The position numbers and the translations under genes are program-made. The notes beneath the pieces were generated by a model. It had not been told where the DNA came from. It saw only the letters and a program-made list of their open reading frames with translations, and did no database searches. Below, in pieces: positions 1-9,510 of a stretch of DNA of 38,156 nt. The stretch comes from Alphaproteobacteria bacterium (GTDB taxonomy: Bacteria; Pseudomonadota; Alphaproteobacteria; Geminicoccales; Geminicoccaceae): the NCBI GenBank assembly GCA_030431615.1, contig JAUIID010000024.1, forward strand, positions 1-38,156, in the 5' to 3' direction. Positions within the stretch are counted from its first letter, which is position 1. Each line of letters starts with the position of its first letter.

Positions 1-947
1 CGCTGATCGCGGAGGGCGACACCGTCCTCAACCTCGCCTCCGGCGTTTACGGCAAGGGCTTTGGCTACTGGGCGAAGCGCTGGTGCAAGGAGCTGCTCGA
101 GATCGAGGTCGCCTATGACGAGGCCATCGACCCCGAGGCGGTGGCGGCCATGTTCCGGGAGCGGCCGGATATCGCCGTGGTCTCCGTCGTCCACCACGAG
201 ACGCCGTCGGGCACCATCAACCCGGTCGACGAGATCGGGGCGATCTGCGCCCGGCATGGTGCGCATCTCATCGTCGATGCGGTCTCCTCCTGGGGAGGGA
301 TGCGGGCCTCGCCGGATGCCTGCCATGCCGCGATCTACGTCACCGGGCCGAACAAGTGCCTGGGCTGCCCGCCCGGCCTCAGCCTCGTCGCGGTGAGCGA
401 GCGGGGCTGGGCCAAGATGGCGGCGAACCCGAAGGCGCCACGTGCCTCGATGCTCAGCATCCTCGACTGGCAGGAGGCCTGGCGGGCCGACCGACCCTTC
501 CCGTTCACGCCTTCGGTCGCCGAGATCAATGGGCTGGACCGGGCCCTCGACCTCTATCTCGAGGAGGGGCCGGAAGCGGTCTGGGAGCGTCATGCGCTCA
601 CCGCCGCCGCCTGTCGTGCGGGGGTGCGGGGGCTCGGCCTCGACATCTGGCCGGCGCGCGACGCGATCGCGTCGCCTACCACCACCGCCGTGAAGGTGCC
701 GGACGGCATCGACGGCAAGGCGCTCCTCGCCACGTCGCGCGAGCGCTACGGCGTCACCTTCTCCGCCGGCCGGGCCGAGACCCTGGGCCGGCTCATCCGC
801 ATCGGCCACATGGGCCCGACCGCCCAGCCGATCCTCGCCGTGGCGGCCGTCGCGGCACTGGGCGGGACGTTGCAGGCGATGGGCGGCAGGGTCGATATCG
901 GCGGCGGCACGGAAGCTGCCATGGAGGTCATCGATGGCGCTGCCTGA
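1..947 (+). CDS. ppaT: Pyridoxamine-pyruvate transaminase (5' end outside window)
   Basis: PLP-fold class V aminotransferase that moves the amino group of pyridoxamine to pyruvate, giving pyridoxal and alanine, a step of vitamin B6 degradation pathway I in the cytoplasm. The frame is open from base 3, so about 80 N-terminal residues lie upstream; 314 codons remain. The segment PNKCLGCPPG (around 348-377) carries the catalytic lysine, the aspartate lies in HLIVDAVSSWGG, and two arginines nine residues apart in SAGRAETLGRLIRIGHMG match the spacing of Arg336 and Arg345 of the Mesorhizobium loti enzyme as I remember it. The specific phrases PRASMLSILDW and SVAEINGLD also resemble that enzyme rather than generic alanine-glyoxylate transaminases. 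The next gene, 21 bases on, is the next enzyme of the pathway, which supports the call strongly. Confidence 0.9.
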   Translation, partial: LIAEGDTVLNLASGVYGKGFGYWAKRWCKELLEIEVAYDEAIDPEAVAAMFRERPDIAVVSVVHHETPSGTINPVDEIGAICARHGAHLIVDAVSSWGGMRASPDACHAAIYVTGPNKCLGCPPGLSLVAVSERGWAKMAANPKAPRASMLSILDWQEAWRADRPFPFTPSVAEINGLDRALDLYLEEGPEAVWERHALTAAACRAGVRGLGLDIWPARDAIASPTTTAVKVPDGIDGKALLATSRERYGVTFSAGRAETLGRLIRIGHMGPTAQPILAVAAVAALGGTLQAMGGRVDIGGGTEAAMEVIDGAA

Positions 948-1715
<768 letters not shown>

Positions 1716-1719
1716 TTCG

Positions 1720-1734
1720 GGACGCAAGGCGTCC
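1720..1734 (+). other. Intercistronic hairpin
   Basis: GGACGC, three-base loop AAG, GCGTCC: a perfect 6-bp stem starting 5 bases after the dehydrogenase stop and 38 bases before the next start. No T run follows, so it is more likely an RNA stability or partial attenuation element between the enzyme genes and the binding-protein gene than a full terminator. Confidence 0.4.
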
Positions 1735-1771
1735 TAAGGTGTTGCCAACAAACCAGACGAGGGAAACGGTC

Positions 1772-3373
1772 ATGGGTGCCACACGGCGTGAGATCCTGCT
1801 TTCGACGACCGCACTGGCCGGCGTGGCGCTCGTGGGGCGCGGGCGCGCTGCCTGGGCCCAGGAGCCGGTGCAGGGGGGCACGCTGATCGTCGCCGCCGAC
1901 ACCGAGCCGCGCAACCTCAACCCGGCCATGGTGGCGTCCAACGGCGTCTTCTACGTGTCGAGCAAGGTCGTCGAGCCGCTGGTCGAGATGGACTACGAGA
2001 CGGGGCTGCGGCCGGTGCTGGCGACCGAGTGGGGCGGCTCCGAGGACGGGCTGACCTACACCATCAAGCTGCGCGAGGGTGTCACCTTCCACGACGGCAC
2101 GCCCTTCACCTCGGAGGATGTCGCCTTCTCGGCGATGCAGGTTTGGAAGCCCCTGCAGAACCTCGGCCGGGTGGTCTTCCCCAACCTCGAGGCGGTCGAC
2201 ACCCCGGACCCGCTCACCGCCGTCTTCACCTTCTCCGTGCCGACGCCGCCGCAGCTCATCGAGAACGCGCTCCCGGCGCTCTCCTCGGTCCTGCCGAAGC
2301 ATCTCTACGACGGCTCGGACATTGCCGAGAACCCGCTCAACATGGCCCCGGTCGGCACGGGGCCCTTCGTCTTCGCCGAGCACCGGCCGGGCGAGTTCAT
2401 CCGGCTCGAGAAGAACCCGACCTACTGGGGCGAGGGCCAGCCTTTTCTCGATGCCATTCTCTACCGCGTGCTGCCGGATGCCGGGGCGAAGGCGGCGGCG
2501 CTGGAGACGGGCGACATCCACCTCACCGCCTTCTCCGCCGTGCCGCTCGCCGAGATGCCCAGGCTCGACGAGCTCGACGACGTCACGGTGGTGAACAAGG
2601 GCTACGAGGGCATCACCTACCAGATCACGCTCGAGATCAACCACCGCCGCGAGGAGCTGGCCAATCCGCTCGTCCGGAAGGCGCTCCGCCACGCCATCGA
2701 CAGCCAGTTCATCGTCGACGTGGTCTTCATGGGCTATGCCACCGCCGCCACCGGCCCGGTGCCGTCGAGTGCCACCGATTTCTACACGGCTGACGTCGCA
2801 ACCTACGATTTCGACATCGCCGCCGCGGACGCGCTGCTCGACGAGGCCGGCTACCCGCGTGGCGCCGACGGCACGCGCTTCTCGCTCCGTCTGCGGCCCG
2901 CACCCTGGTTCGAGCAGACCCGGGCGGTCGGCGACTATGTCCGCCAGGCCCTGCAGAAGGTCGGCATCGCGGTCGAGCTGGTCACGGCCGATCCTGGCGG
3001 CCACATCGCCGCCGTCTACACCGACCACGATTTCGACCTCGCCATCGGCTCGCCGGTCTACCGCAACGACCCGGCGATCTCGACCACCATCCTCTTCCAG
3101 GGCGGCCTGCCGGCCGGCGTGCCGTTCTCGAACCAGTACGGCTACGACGACCCGGCGATGAACGAGATCATCGCCAAGGGCCTCTCGACCATCGACAGCG
3201 AGGAACGCGTCGCCGTCTACGAGGAGTTCCAGAAGAAGGTCGCGGACGACCTGCCGATCCTGGTGCTCGTCGACTTCACCTTCATCACCGTGGCGCGCGA
3301 CGAGGTGCAGAACGTGGCCAACAACCCGCGTTGGGCCACCTCGTCATGGGCCGACACCTGGCTCGCCGAGTGA
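1772..3373 (+). CDS. ABC importer substrate-binding protein, peptide/nickel type (SBP_bac_5), Tat-exported
   Basis: Periplasmic solute-binding protein of 533 residues. The N-terminus has a twin-arginine signal (TRREILLSTTALAGVAL) followed by a likely cleavage site after AWA near residue 30. The mature part begins GGTLIVAADTEPRNLNP and has LREGVTFHDGTPFTSEDVAFS near residue 110 and NPLVRKALRHAIDSQ near 300, the standard signatures of the DppA/OppA family. ATG 1772 is preceded by GAGGGAAA about 7 bases upstream. It follows the B6 enzymes on the same strand, and the matching permease and ATPase genes resume at 4106 after a reversed exporter gene. The ligand is unknown; by context a B6 vitamer or its breakdown intermediate is possible. 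Tat export suggests folding before secretion. Confidence 0.9.
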   Translation: MGATRREILLSTTALAGVALVGRGRAAWAQEPVQGGTLIVAADTEPRNLNPAMVASNGVFYVSSKVVEPLVEMDYETGLRPVLATEWGGSEDGLTYTIKLREGVTFHDGTPFTSEDVAFSAMQVWKPLQNLGRVVFPNLEAVDTPDPLTAVFTFSVPTPPQLIENALPALSSVLPKHLYDGSDIAENPLNMAPVGTGPFVFAEHRPGEFIRLEKNPTYWGEGQPFLDAILYRVLPDAGAKAAALETGDIHLTAFSAVPLAEMPRLDELDDVTVVNKGYEGITYQITLEINHRREELANPLVRKALRHAIDSQFIVDVVFMGYATAATGPVPSSATDFYTADVATYDFDIAAADALLDEAGYPRGADGTRFSLRLRPAPWFEQTRAVGDYVRQALQKVGIAVELVTADPGGHIAAVYTDHDFDLAIGSPVYRNDPAISTTILFQGGLPAGVPFSNQYGYDDPAMNEIIAKGLSTIDSEERVAVYEEFQKKVADDLPILVLVDFTFITVARDEVQNVANNPRWATSSWADTWLAE

Positions 3374-3375
3374 AA

Positions 3376-3972
3376 TCAGCGGACGAGGGCGGCGGCCACC
3401 GAGAGGACGAGCAGCACCGCGAAGCCGATATTGATGGCACGCCCGAGCCGCGGCTCGGCCATCACGCGCGCCAGGGCCGAGCCGAGCGCCAGCCAGACGA
3501 TGTCGAGGATCACGATGGCGACCATGAGCGTCGCGATCTTGACCGCGGCATCGACCAGCGGGTCGTCCGGCACCACGACCTGGCCCGAGAACACCGCGGC
3601 GAAGGTCGCATATGCCTTGGGGTTGGCGAGCGCCAGGAGCAGCCCGCCGGCGAGCGCCGGCGCCCGCTCGCCGGTGCCGCGCTCCGCCGCCGGCGGGGCC
3701 GTCGCGATCTTCCAGGCGAGCCAGATGATGTAGGCGCCGCCCAGCGTCACCAGCACCGGCACGGCGCCCGGCAAGGCCAGCACGATGCCCGTCACACCCG
3801 TGGCGACGATACAGATCACGACGAGCGTGCCCGAAGCGATGCCGGCCATGAAGGGCAGGCCGGCGCGCACGCCGAAGGCCGAGCCCACGGCGGCGAGGCT
3901 GAGCGTCGCCGGGCCCGGGCTCGCCATCAGCGGCAGGGCGGCGAGCAGGAGCAGAACGAGATTCTCGGCCAT
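3376..3972 (-). CDS. LysE/RhtB family amino-acid or metabolite exporter
   Basis: Inner-membrane exporter of 198 residues with about six hydrophobic segments. The N-terminal LPLMASPGPATLSLAA is the hallmark of the LysE/RhtB family, and GLLLALANPKAYATFAAVFSG near the middle is its second conserved block (NPKA). The ATG at 3972 is chosen because it starts the family-typical N-terminus; upstream in-frame starts at 4014 and 4044 would add an unrelated hydrophilic tail. Its stop lies two bases from the stop of the binding-protein gene, tail to tail, and it splits that gene from the permeases of the same importer. Substrate is unknown. It may export a by-product of B6 catabolism, or may simply be an insertion into the transporter operon. 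Confidence 0.85.
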   Translation of the reverse strand: MAENLVLLLLAALPLMASPGPATLSLAAVGSAFGVRAGLPFMAGIASGTLVVICIVATGVTGIVLALPGAVPVLVTLGGAYIIWLAWKIATAPPAAERGTGERAPALAGGLLLALANPKAYATFAAVFSGQVVVPDDPLVDAAVKIATLMVAIVILDIVWLALGSALARVMAEPRLGRAINIGFAVLLVLSVAAALVR

Positions 3973-4061
3973 GGTCTTCCGTGCCAGTTGCCGACCGGCC
4001 ATAGCCGAGAGACCCGGATCGTGTCTTGAGAGAAGCTGCACCATCGGCGTGTGACGGCCAC

Positions 4062-4083
4062 TGGCGGCTGCTCCTTGCCGCCA
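4062..4083 (+). other. Leader hairpin before permease gene
   Basis: TGGCGGC and GCCGCCA form a perfect 7-bp stem with an 8-base loop that contains CTCCTT, a sequence complementary to a ribosome binding site. It lies 23 bases before the permease start at 4106 and just before AAGGATGGAG. It could modulate translation of the permease; this is inference from sequence only. Confidence 0.3.
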
Positions 4084-4105
4084 AGGATGGAGCGCCGGCC
4101 CGCTG

Positions 4106-5083
4106 ATGCTGCGCTTTCTCGTTCGCCGCCTGCTCCAGGCCCTGCCGGTGCTCCTCCTGGTCGCTGCCGGCGTCTTCGTCCTGCTCGAGCTTGCCGAGGG
4201 CGACGCGGTCGACGCCTATCTCGCCGGCATCGGCGGGGCCGGCGACCTCACGCTCGCCGCCGAGCTGCGCGAGCGCTACGGCCTCGCCGACAGCCTGGGT
4301 GCGCGCTTTTTGACCTATGCCTGGAGCCTCGCCACGCTCGACCTCGGCTGGTCGATCGCCTTCGCCCGGCCGGTGCTCGACGTCATCCTGGAACGGCTGC
4401 CGAAGACCCTCCTGCTGATGGGCTCGGGCATCCTGCTCGCGGCCCTGCTCGGCATCGGCCTCGGTGCCCTTGCCGCCTTGCGCCGGGGCCGGCCGACCGA
4501 CACGGCAGTCACCACCACGGCCCTCGTCCTCAACGCCACGCCCGGCTTCTGGCTCGGCCTGCTCCTGATCATCGTCTTCGCGGTCAAGCTCCGCTGGCTG
4601 CCCCTGGGCGGCTTCAGCACGCTCGACAGCCGGGCCACCGGAATCGAGGCCGTGCTCGACACCGCCCGGCACCTGGTCCTGCCGGCGGCCACGCTCGGGC
4701 TCACCTATTTCGCGCTTTATCTCCGCCTGATGCGCGGCGCCATGCTGGATGCGGCCCAGAGCGGCTGGGTGACCGCGGCCCGGGCCCGGGGGCTTCCCAA
4801 CAAGCGCATCGTCCTTCGCCACATGGCGCGGCCGGCACTCCTGCCGGTCGTCACCATGCTCGGGCTGCAGTCCGGCACGATGCTCGGCGGCAGCGTCGTC
4901 GTCGAGACGGTCTTCGCCATTCCCGGTCTCGGCAGCCTCGCCTTCGAGGCGGTGAGCCAGCGCGACCTGCCGCTGCTCGCTGGCACGGTCCTCGTCGTGC
5001 TGGTCAACATCCTGGTGGACCTCCTTTATGGCCGGCTCGACCCGCGGGTCGGCGACAATCTCGGCCGGGCGGCGGGCAAGTGA
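4106..5083 (+). CDS. ABC importer permease, DppB/OppB type
   Basis: Integral membrane subunit of 325 residues. The start MLRFLVRRLLQALPVLLLVA, the segment DLGWSIAFARPVLDVILERLPKT after a periplasmic loop, and the EAA-like coupling region around TAARARGLPNKRIVLRHMARPALLPV (about residues 230-255) are all typical of the DppB family, as is the closing VDLLYGRLDPRV. The start has only a weak ribosome site (GGAG 15 bases upstream). It stands 133 bases from the divergent LysE start and overlaps the next permease by TGATG, so the four downstream subunits are translationally coupled. It should pair with the DppC-type permease and two ATPases that follow, and with the binding protein at 1772-3373. Confidence 0.92.
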   Translation: MLRFLVRRLLQALPVLLLVAAGVFVLLELAEGDAVDAYLAGIGGAGDLTLAAELRERYGLADSLGARFLTYAWSLATLDLGWSIAFARPVLDVILERLPKTLLLMGSGILLAALLGIGLGALAALRRGRPTDTAVTTTALVLNATPGFWLGLLLIIVFAVKLRWLPLGGFSTLDSRATGIEAVLDTARHLVLPAATLGLTYFALYLRLMRGAMLDAAQSGWVTAARARGLPNKRIVLRHMARPALLPVVTMLGLQSGTMLGGSVVVETVFAIPGLGSLAFEAVSQRDLPLLAGTVLVVLVNILVDLLYGRLDPRVGDNLGRAAGK

Positions 5084-5898
5084 TGCGCCTCGCCAGCCCC
5101 TGGAGCGGCCTGATCGGCCCGGTGCTCCTGCTGCTGCTGGTGCTGGCGGCAATTCTCGCCCCCATGCTGGCGCCTGGCGATCCGCTCGACATGGTGGCCC
5201 GCCCGTTGACGGCTCCCTTCACCGATGCCCGCTTCCCCCTCGGCACCGACCAGCTCGGCCGCGATGTGTGGGCCGGGCTGGTCCACGGTGCTCGGGTCTC
5301 GCTCGTCGTCGGGCTGGCTGCAGCAGCCGCCACGCTCGGCGTCGGCATCCTGGTCGGCACCCTCGCGGGCTTTCGGGGCGGCTTCCTCGACGACGCGCTG
5401 ATGCGGCTGACCGAGGCCTTCCAGACCGTGCCGACCTTCCTCCTCGCTTTGGCGCTGGTCAGCGTGCTGGGTGCATCGGCCGGCAATGTGGTGCTCGCCA
5501 TCGCCATCTCGTCCTGGCCGCCGGCGGCCAGGCTCGTGCGTGCCGAGGTGCTGCGCGTGAAGACGCTGGACTATGTCGACGCGGCGCGCATCGCCGGCAT
5601 GGCGCCCTTGGCCATCGCCTTCGTCGAGGTCCTGCCGGGTGCCCTGCAGCCGGTCATCGCACTGGCCGGCATTACCGTCGGCGAGGCCATCCTCGTGGAG
5701 AGTGCGCTCGCCTTTCTCGGCCTCGGCGACCCCAACCTGCAGAGCTGGGGCTCGATGGTGGCGAATGGCCGGGCCCTGATCCGCACGGCACCCTCGCTCG
5801 TCGTCCTGCCCGGGCTCTGCATCGCCATGGCCGTGCTCGCTGTCAGCCTCACCGGCGACGGAATCGCGCGCCGCCTCGGCCTCGGCGCGCGCAGCTGA
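5083..5898 (+). CDS. ABC importer permease, DppC/OppC type
   Basis: Second membrane subunit, 271 residues. It has one N-terminal helix (GPVLLLLLVLAAILAPML), the family signature FPLGTDQLGRDVWAGLVHGAR near residue 44, and an EAA loop at VDAARIAGMAPLAIAFVEVLPG near residue 165, ending with FLGLGDPNLQSWGSM. The start codon shares one base with the stop of the upstream permease (TGATG), which decides this start among several possible ones. The stop overlaps the next ATPase start in the same way. It should form the heterodimeric channel with the DppB-type subunit. Confidence 0.92.
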   Translation: MRLASPWSGLIGPVLLLLLVLAAILAPMLAPGDPLDMVARPLTAPFTDARFPLGTDQLGRDVWAGLVHGARVSLVVGLAAAAATLGVGILVGTLAGFRGGFLDDALMRLTEAFQTVPTFLLALALVSVLGASAGNVVLAIAISSWPPAARLVRAEVLRVKTLDYVDAARIAGMAPLAIAFVEVLPGALQPVIALAGITVGEAILVESALAFLGLGDPNLQSWGSMVANGRALIRTAPSLVVLPGLCIAMAVLAVSLTGDGIARRLGLGARS

Positions 5899-6881
5899 TG
5901 GCCCCGGTCCTCACCCTGGAGCGGCTGACCGTGGCCTTCCCGCTGCCGGATGGCGGCTGGCTCGAGGCAGCCCGCGAGGTCGACCTCTCGCTCGAGCGCG
6001 GCCGCGTCCTGGCGCTCATCGGCGAGAGCGGCTCCGGCAAGACGACCGTGCTGAACGCCATGGCGGGCCTCTTGCCGGCAGAGGCGCGGGTCGAGGGCAG
6101 CCTCAGGCTGGATGGCACGGGCCCGGATCTTCTCGCAGCCGGGGCGACGCGCGAGGGCGTCGCCGGCCGGCGGATCGGCATGATCTTCCAGAACCCGGGC
6201 GCCAGCCTCAACCCGGTGCTGCGGGTCGGCGCCACCGTCGCCGAGATCGCCGCCGTGCACCAGGGCCTGGGCCGCAGCGCCGCCTGGCGGGCCGCGGTCG
6301 AGCTCCTGGAGCGGGTCGGCATCGCCGAGCCGGAGCGGCGGGTGCACGACTACCCGCACCGGCTCTCGGGCGGGCAGAAGCAGCGCGTGGCGATCGCGGC
6401 GGCCCTCGCCGGCAATCCGGGCCTGATCCTCGCCGACGAGCCGACCACCGCGCTCGATGCCATGGTCCAGGCGCAGATCCTCGACCTGCTGCTCGCACTG
6501 GTCGACCAGGAGGGGGTCGGGCTCGTCCTCGTCACCCACGACCTCGCCGTGGCCGGGGCCGTCGCCAACGAGATCGCCGTCATGTATGCCGGTCGGATCG
6601 TCGAGCAGGGGCCAGCGGAAGCGGTCGTCCGCCACCCGCTCCACCCTTATGCCGTGGCCCTCGCCGGGGCGGCCCTGCCGTTCGGCGGGGTGGCAGCGAG
6701 CGGCGATGCGCCCTTTCCCGAGCTGCCGCCAGCCGATCCGGCGCTGCCTGCTACCGCCTGCGCCTTCGCGCCGCGCTGCAAGCTGGCGATCGACCGCTGC
6801 CGCAGCGAGCGGCCGCCGCTCGAGCCGCGGGACGGGGGCCGGGCCGTTGCCTGCTGGCGGGCCGGGGAGGCGGTCCCTTGA
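5898..6881 (+). CDS. ABC importer ATPase, DppD/OppD type
   Basis: First ATP-binding subunit, 327 residues. Walker A GESGSGKTT is at 42-50, the signature LSGGQKQRVAIA near 156, Walker B LILADEPTTALD just after it, and the switch histidine in VTHDLAVAG. The C-terminal tail carries the four-cysteine pattern of oligopeptide ATPases (CAFAPRC, a cysteine seven residues later, and a last one in VACWRAG), which in some relatives binds an iron-sulfur cluster. ATG 5898 overlaps the permease stop by one base. It drives import together with the second ATPase downstream. Confidence 0.93.
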   Translation: MAPVLTLERLTVAFPLPDGGWLEAAREVDLSLERGRVLALIGESGSGKTTVLNAMAGLLPAEARVEGSLRLDGTGPDLLAAGATREGVAGRRIGMIFQNPGASLNPVLRVGATVAEIAAVHQGLGRSAAWRAAVELLERVGIAEPERRVHDYPHRLSGGQKQRVAIAAALAGNPGLILADEPTTALDAMVQAQILDLLLALVDQEGVGLVLVTHDLAVAGAVANEIAVMYAGRIVEQGPAEAVVRHPLHPYAVALAGAALPFGGVAASGDAPFPELPPADPALPATACAFAPRCKLAIDRCRSERPPLEPRDGGRAVACWRAGEAVP

Positions 6882-7741
6882 GCCGGCTCGAGCTCCTTAG
6901 CATCAGCCGCGTCTACCAAAGCGGGGCGGCGCCGATGACCGCACTGGACGGGGTCGATCTCGTCCTTGCCTCGGGCGAGATCGTCGGCCTCGTCGGCGAG
7001 AGCGGTTCCGGCAAGACGACGCTCGCCCGGCTCGCGGTCGGGCTCGACCGGCCGACCGCGGGCACGGTGATGCTCGACGGCCGGCCCTTGACCGACGCCC
7101 ATGGCCGGGTGCCGCGGGCGGTTCGCCGGCGCGTGCAGATGGTCTTCCAGGACCCGCTCGCCAGCTTCAATCCGGCCCGCAGCATCGGCGGCTCGATCGC
7201 CCTGCCGCTTCGCTTCCACACCGACCTCGACCGCCGGGGCAGGCGCGCCCGGATTGCCGAGCTCATGACCGCCACCGGCCTCGACCCGGCGCTGGCCACT
7301 CGCCCGCCGCGCGCCCTCTCAGGCGGGCAGCTCCAGCGGGCGGCCATCGCCCGGGCACTCGCCACCCAGCCCGATCTCCTCGTCTGCGACGAGCCCGTGG
7401 CCTCGCTCGACGTCTCGGTCCGCGCCCAGGTGCTGAACCTGCTCGTCCGCCTCGTGCGGACCCGTGGCCTCGGCGTGCTCTTCGTCACCCATGACCTCGG
7501 CGTCGTGCAGCGCCTCGCCGACCGCACCCTCGTCCTCTGGCAGGGCCGGATGGTCGAGGCAGGCGAGGGGGCCGAGCTCTGGCGGAACCCGCAGCATCCC
7601 TACACGCAGGCTTTGGCGGCGGCCGTGCCGACCGGCCTCGAGCCCTGGCGCAGCCGCCGGCGGTCAGGCCTTGGTGGCGCCGGCGGTGAGCCCGCTCACC
7701 ATGTAGCGGCGGACGGAATAATAGAGGGCGGCCGGCGGTAG
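6878..7741 (+). CDS. ABC importer ATPase, DppF/OppF type
   Basis: Second ATP-binding subunit, 287 residues. Walker A GESGSGKTT is at 40-48, the signature LSGGQLQRAAIARAL near 147, Walker B LLVCDEPVASLD near 170, and HPYTQALAAAVP near 240, where family members usually end soon after. A TTG start overlaps the upstream stop by four bases (TTGA); no better start exists. Odd: the last 26 codons, from about 7664, run antisense through the end of the convergent permease gene and give a glycine-rich tail with no family look. The original stop may have been lost, or the two genes have been pushed together. Confidence 0.9.
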   Translation: MSRLELLSISRVYQSGAAPMTALDGVDLVLASGEIVGLVGESGSGKTTLARLAVGLDRPTAGTVMLDGRPLTDAHGRVPRAVRRRVQMVFQDPLASFNPARSIGGSIALPLRFHTDLDRRGRRARIAELMTATGLDPALATRPPRALSGGQLQRAAIARALATQPDLLVCDEPVASLDVSVRAQVLNLLVRLVRTRGLGVLFVTHDLGVVQRLADRTLVLWQGRMVEAGEGAELWRNPQHPYTQALAAAVPTGLEPWRSRRRSGLGGAGGEPAHHVAADGIIEGGRR

Positions 7742-8575
7742 CGAGTAGATGATCGCGGTCGCCATCAGGAGCGACCAGGGCGCGTCGTCGGTGTTGAGGA
7801 AGAAGCCCATGGCGACCGGGATGGTCGACCGCTCCTCGTTGTGCAGCAGGAGGAAGGCGTAGAGATACTCGTTCCAGGCGAGGAGCAGCGCATAGGTGCC
7901 GATGGCGATCATCGCCGGCCGCATGAGCGGCAGGTAGACCAGCCAGTAGAGCTGGAGTGGCGTGGCGCCGTCGACCCGGGCCGCCTCGTCGAGCTCGAAG
8001 GGGATGGTGTCGCTGTACTGGCGAAAGACCCAGATGGCGTAGGGTGTCGCGAAGGTCGCCATGGCGAAGGTCAGCGCCCAGAGCGTGTTCAAGAGGCCGT
8101 AGTCCGACATCACCCGGTAGAACGGGATGGCGACGAAGGCCATCGGGATCAGGTAGGTGAGGAGGGCCGTGTTCGAGACCACGTGGCCGTAGCGGGCCTT
8201 GAGCCGGCTGATGGCGAAGCTCGCGAGGCTGGCGACGAAGAGCACGATGACCATGGTAGCCACGGCCACGAAGAGGCTGTTGCCGAGCTGCCGCCAGAAC
8301 TCGCGCAGGAAGTAGTGCTCCTGAAAGAGCACGGTCTGGTAGTTCTCGAGCGTCGGCCGCTCCGGCCAGAACCGGCCGGCAAAGGCGTCAGTCAAGGGCG
8401 TGATCGAGACGATGGCCATGTGGTAGATCGGCAGGATCGTCCAGATCAGGATGACGATGCCGAAGGCCACCATGAAGCCTTCCTCGAGCACCCGGCGCAC
8501 CGGATGGGCGACGAGGTCCCAAAGCCCGCGCCGCGGCGTGGTGCCCCGCACCCTGGCCTCGCTTCTCGCCGCCAT
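7664..8575 (-). CDS. ABC sugar importer permease, MalG/UgpE type
   Basis: Inner-membrane permease of 303 residues with about six helices. The EAA coupling motif is seen in ELDEAARVDGATPLQLYWLV (about residue 200), followed by LPLMRPAMIAIGTYALLLAWNEYL, typical for the MalG family of carbohydrate uptake systems (CUT1). The start at 8575 shares one base with the stop of the upstream MalF-type gene (TGATG), so the pair is translationally coupled. The 3' end overlaps the convergent ATPase gene by 78 bases. No ATPase of the MalK type is encoded next to this set. Confidence 0.92.
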   Translation of the reverse strand: MAARSEARVRGTTPRRGLWDLVAHPVRRVLEEGFMVAFGIVILIWTILPIYHMAIVSITPLTDAFAGRFWPERPTLENYQTVLFQEHYFLREFWRQLGNSLFVAVATMVIVLFVASLASFAISRLKARYGHVVSNTALLTYLIPMAFVAIPFYRVMSDYGLLNTLWALTFAMATFATPYAIWVFRQYSDTIPFELDEAARVDGATPLQLYWLVYLPLMRPAMIAIGTYALLLAWNEYLYAFLLLHNEERSTIPVAMGFFLNTDDAPWSLLMATAIIYSLPPAALYYSVRRYMVSGLTAGATKA

Positions 8576-9462
8576 CACTCGACCCTCCCGCCGAGCCGCC
8601 TGATCAGGATGAAGACGAGCGGCACCAGGATCGGCAGGGCGGTCATCACCGTGGCGACACCCATGTCGAGCTCCTGCAGGCGGAAGGCGTAGCGCACGCC
8701 GAGTGTCGCCAGCACATGGGTGAGCTCGTTCGGCCCGCCGCCGGTCAGAAGGTAGATGCTGTTGAAGTCGCCGAGCGTCCAGATGGTCGAGAGCAGCGTG
8801 CTGGTGACGTAGAGATTGCGGATCTGCGGCCAGGTCACATAGGCGAACATCTGCGTCCGGCTGGCGCCGTCGATCCGCGCCGCCTCGTAGTAGTCGGTCG
8901 GGATGGCGCTTCGCCCGGCCATCAGGATCAGCGTCCAGAACGGCAGGTACTTCCAGATGTGGACGGTGATCGCCGAGCCCAGCGCCAGCTTGGGGTCGAC
9001 CAGCCACCAGGGGCCCTCGATCCGGAAGAAGTCCCAGAGCATGCCGTTCAGCATCCCCCACTCGGAGTTCAGCATCCAGCGGAAGGAGAGGATGGTCGGG
9101 ATCGACGGCACCGCCCAGGGCAGGATGAAGAGGATGGAGAGCCAGCGGATCCAGAGCCGCTGCGACATGAAGTAGGCGGAGAGGATCAGCGCCAGGAAGA
9201 GCTTGAGGTTGACGCCGATGCCGAGGAAGGCGGCGGTGTTCCAGACCGTGCGGAGATAGACGGGGTCGGCCAGTAGCCGCCGGTAGCTGTCGGGATCGCG
9301 GCCGAGCCAGACGCCGTAGCCGACCGGCCAGACGACGAAGAGGAAGAAGACGGTGATGTAGGGGATGAGCAGGATGGCGCCCCAGGTGAGCTCCGGGGTC
9401 CAGTGCGCGCGATTGCGTTCGGGTGCAATTGCCGCTGCGGTCTTCTCGGCATGTGCCGCCAT
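8575..9462 (-). CDS. ABC sugar importer permease, MalF/UgpA type
   Basis: Permease of 295 residues. It has a first helix at WGAILLIPYITVFFLFVVWP, the CUT1-type segment LFILPWAVPSIPTILSFRWML, and the EAA motif in DYYEAARIDGASRTQMFAYV near residue 200, followed by GDFNSIYLLTGGGP, a very typical CUT1 phrase. ATG 9462 is chosen because GGGAG lies 8 bases before it; an in-frame start at 9492 adds a short tail that contains the ribosome site. It follows the binding-protein gene after a strong hairpin, and partners the MalG-type gene downstream. Confidence 0.92.
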   Translation of the reverse strand: MAAHAEKTAAAIAPERNRAHWTPELTWGAILLIPYITVFFLFVVWPVGYGVWLGRDPDSYRRLLADPVYLRTVWNTAAFLGIGVNLKLFLALILSAYFMSQRLWIRWLSILFILPWAVPSIPTILSFRWMLNSEWGMLNGMLWDFFRIEGPWWLVDPKLALGSAITVHIWKYLPFWTLILMAGRSAIPTDYYEAARIDGASRTQMFAYVTWPQIRNLYVTSTLLSTIWTLGDFNSIYLLTGGGPNELTHVLATLGVRYAFRLQELDMGVATVMTALPILVPLVFILIRRLGGRVE

Positions 9463-9510
9463 CCCGCCATCTCCCAGCTTTGGCCTGCCCAAGGGCGGGC
9501 CCGGCGAAGA

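Noticed and set aside
3344-5152. 602-codon open frame on the minus strand
   Set aside because: Runs antisense across DppB and through LysE in another frame; product is Arg/Gly/Glu-rich and shows no domain.
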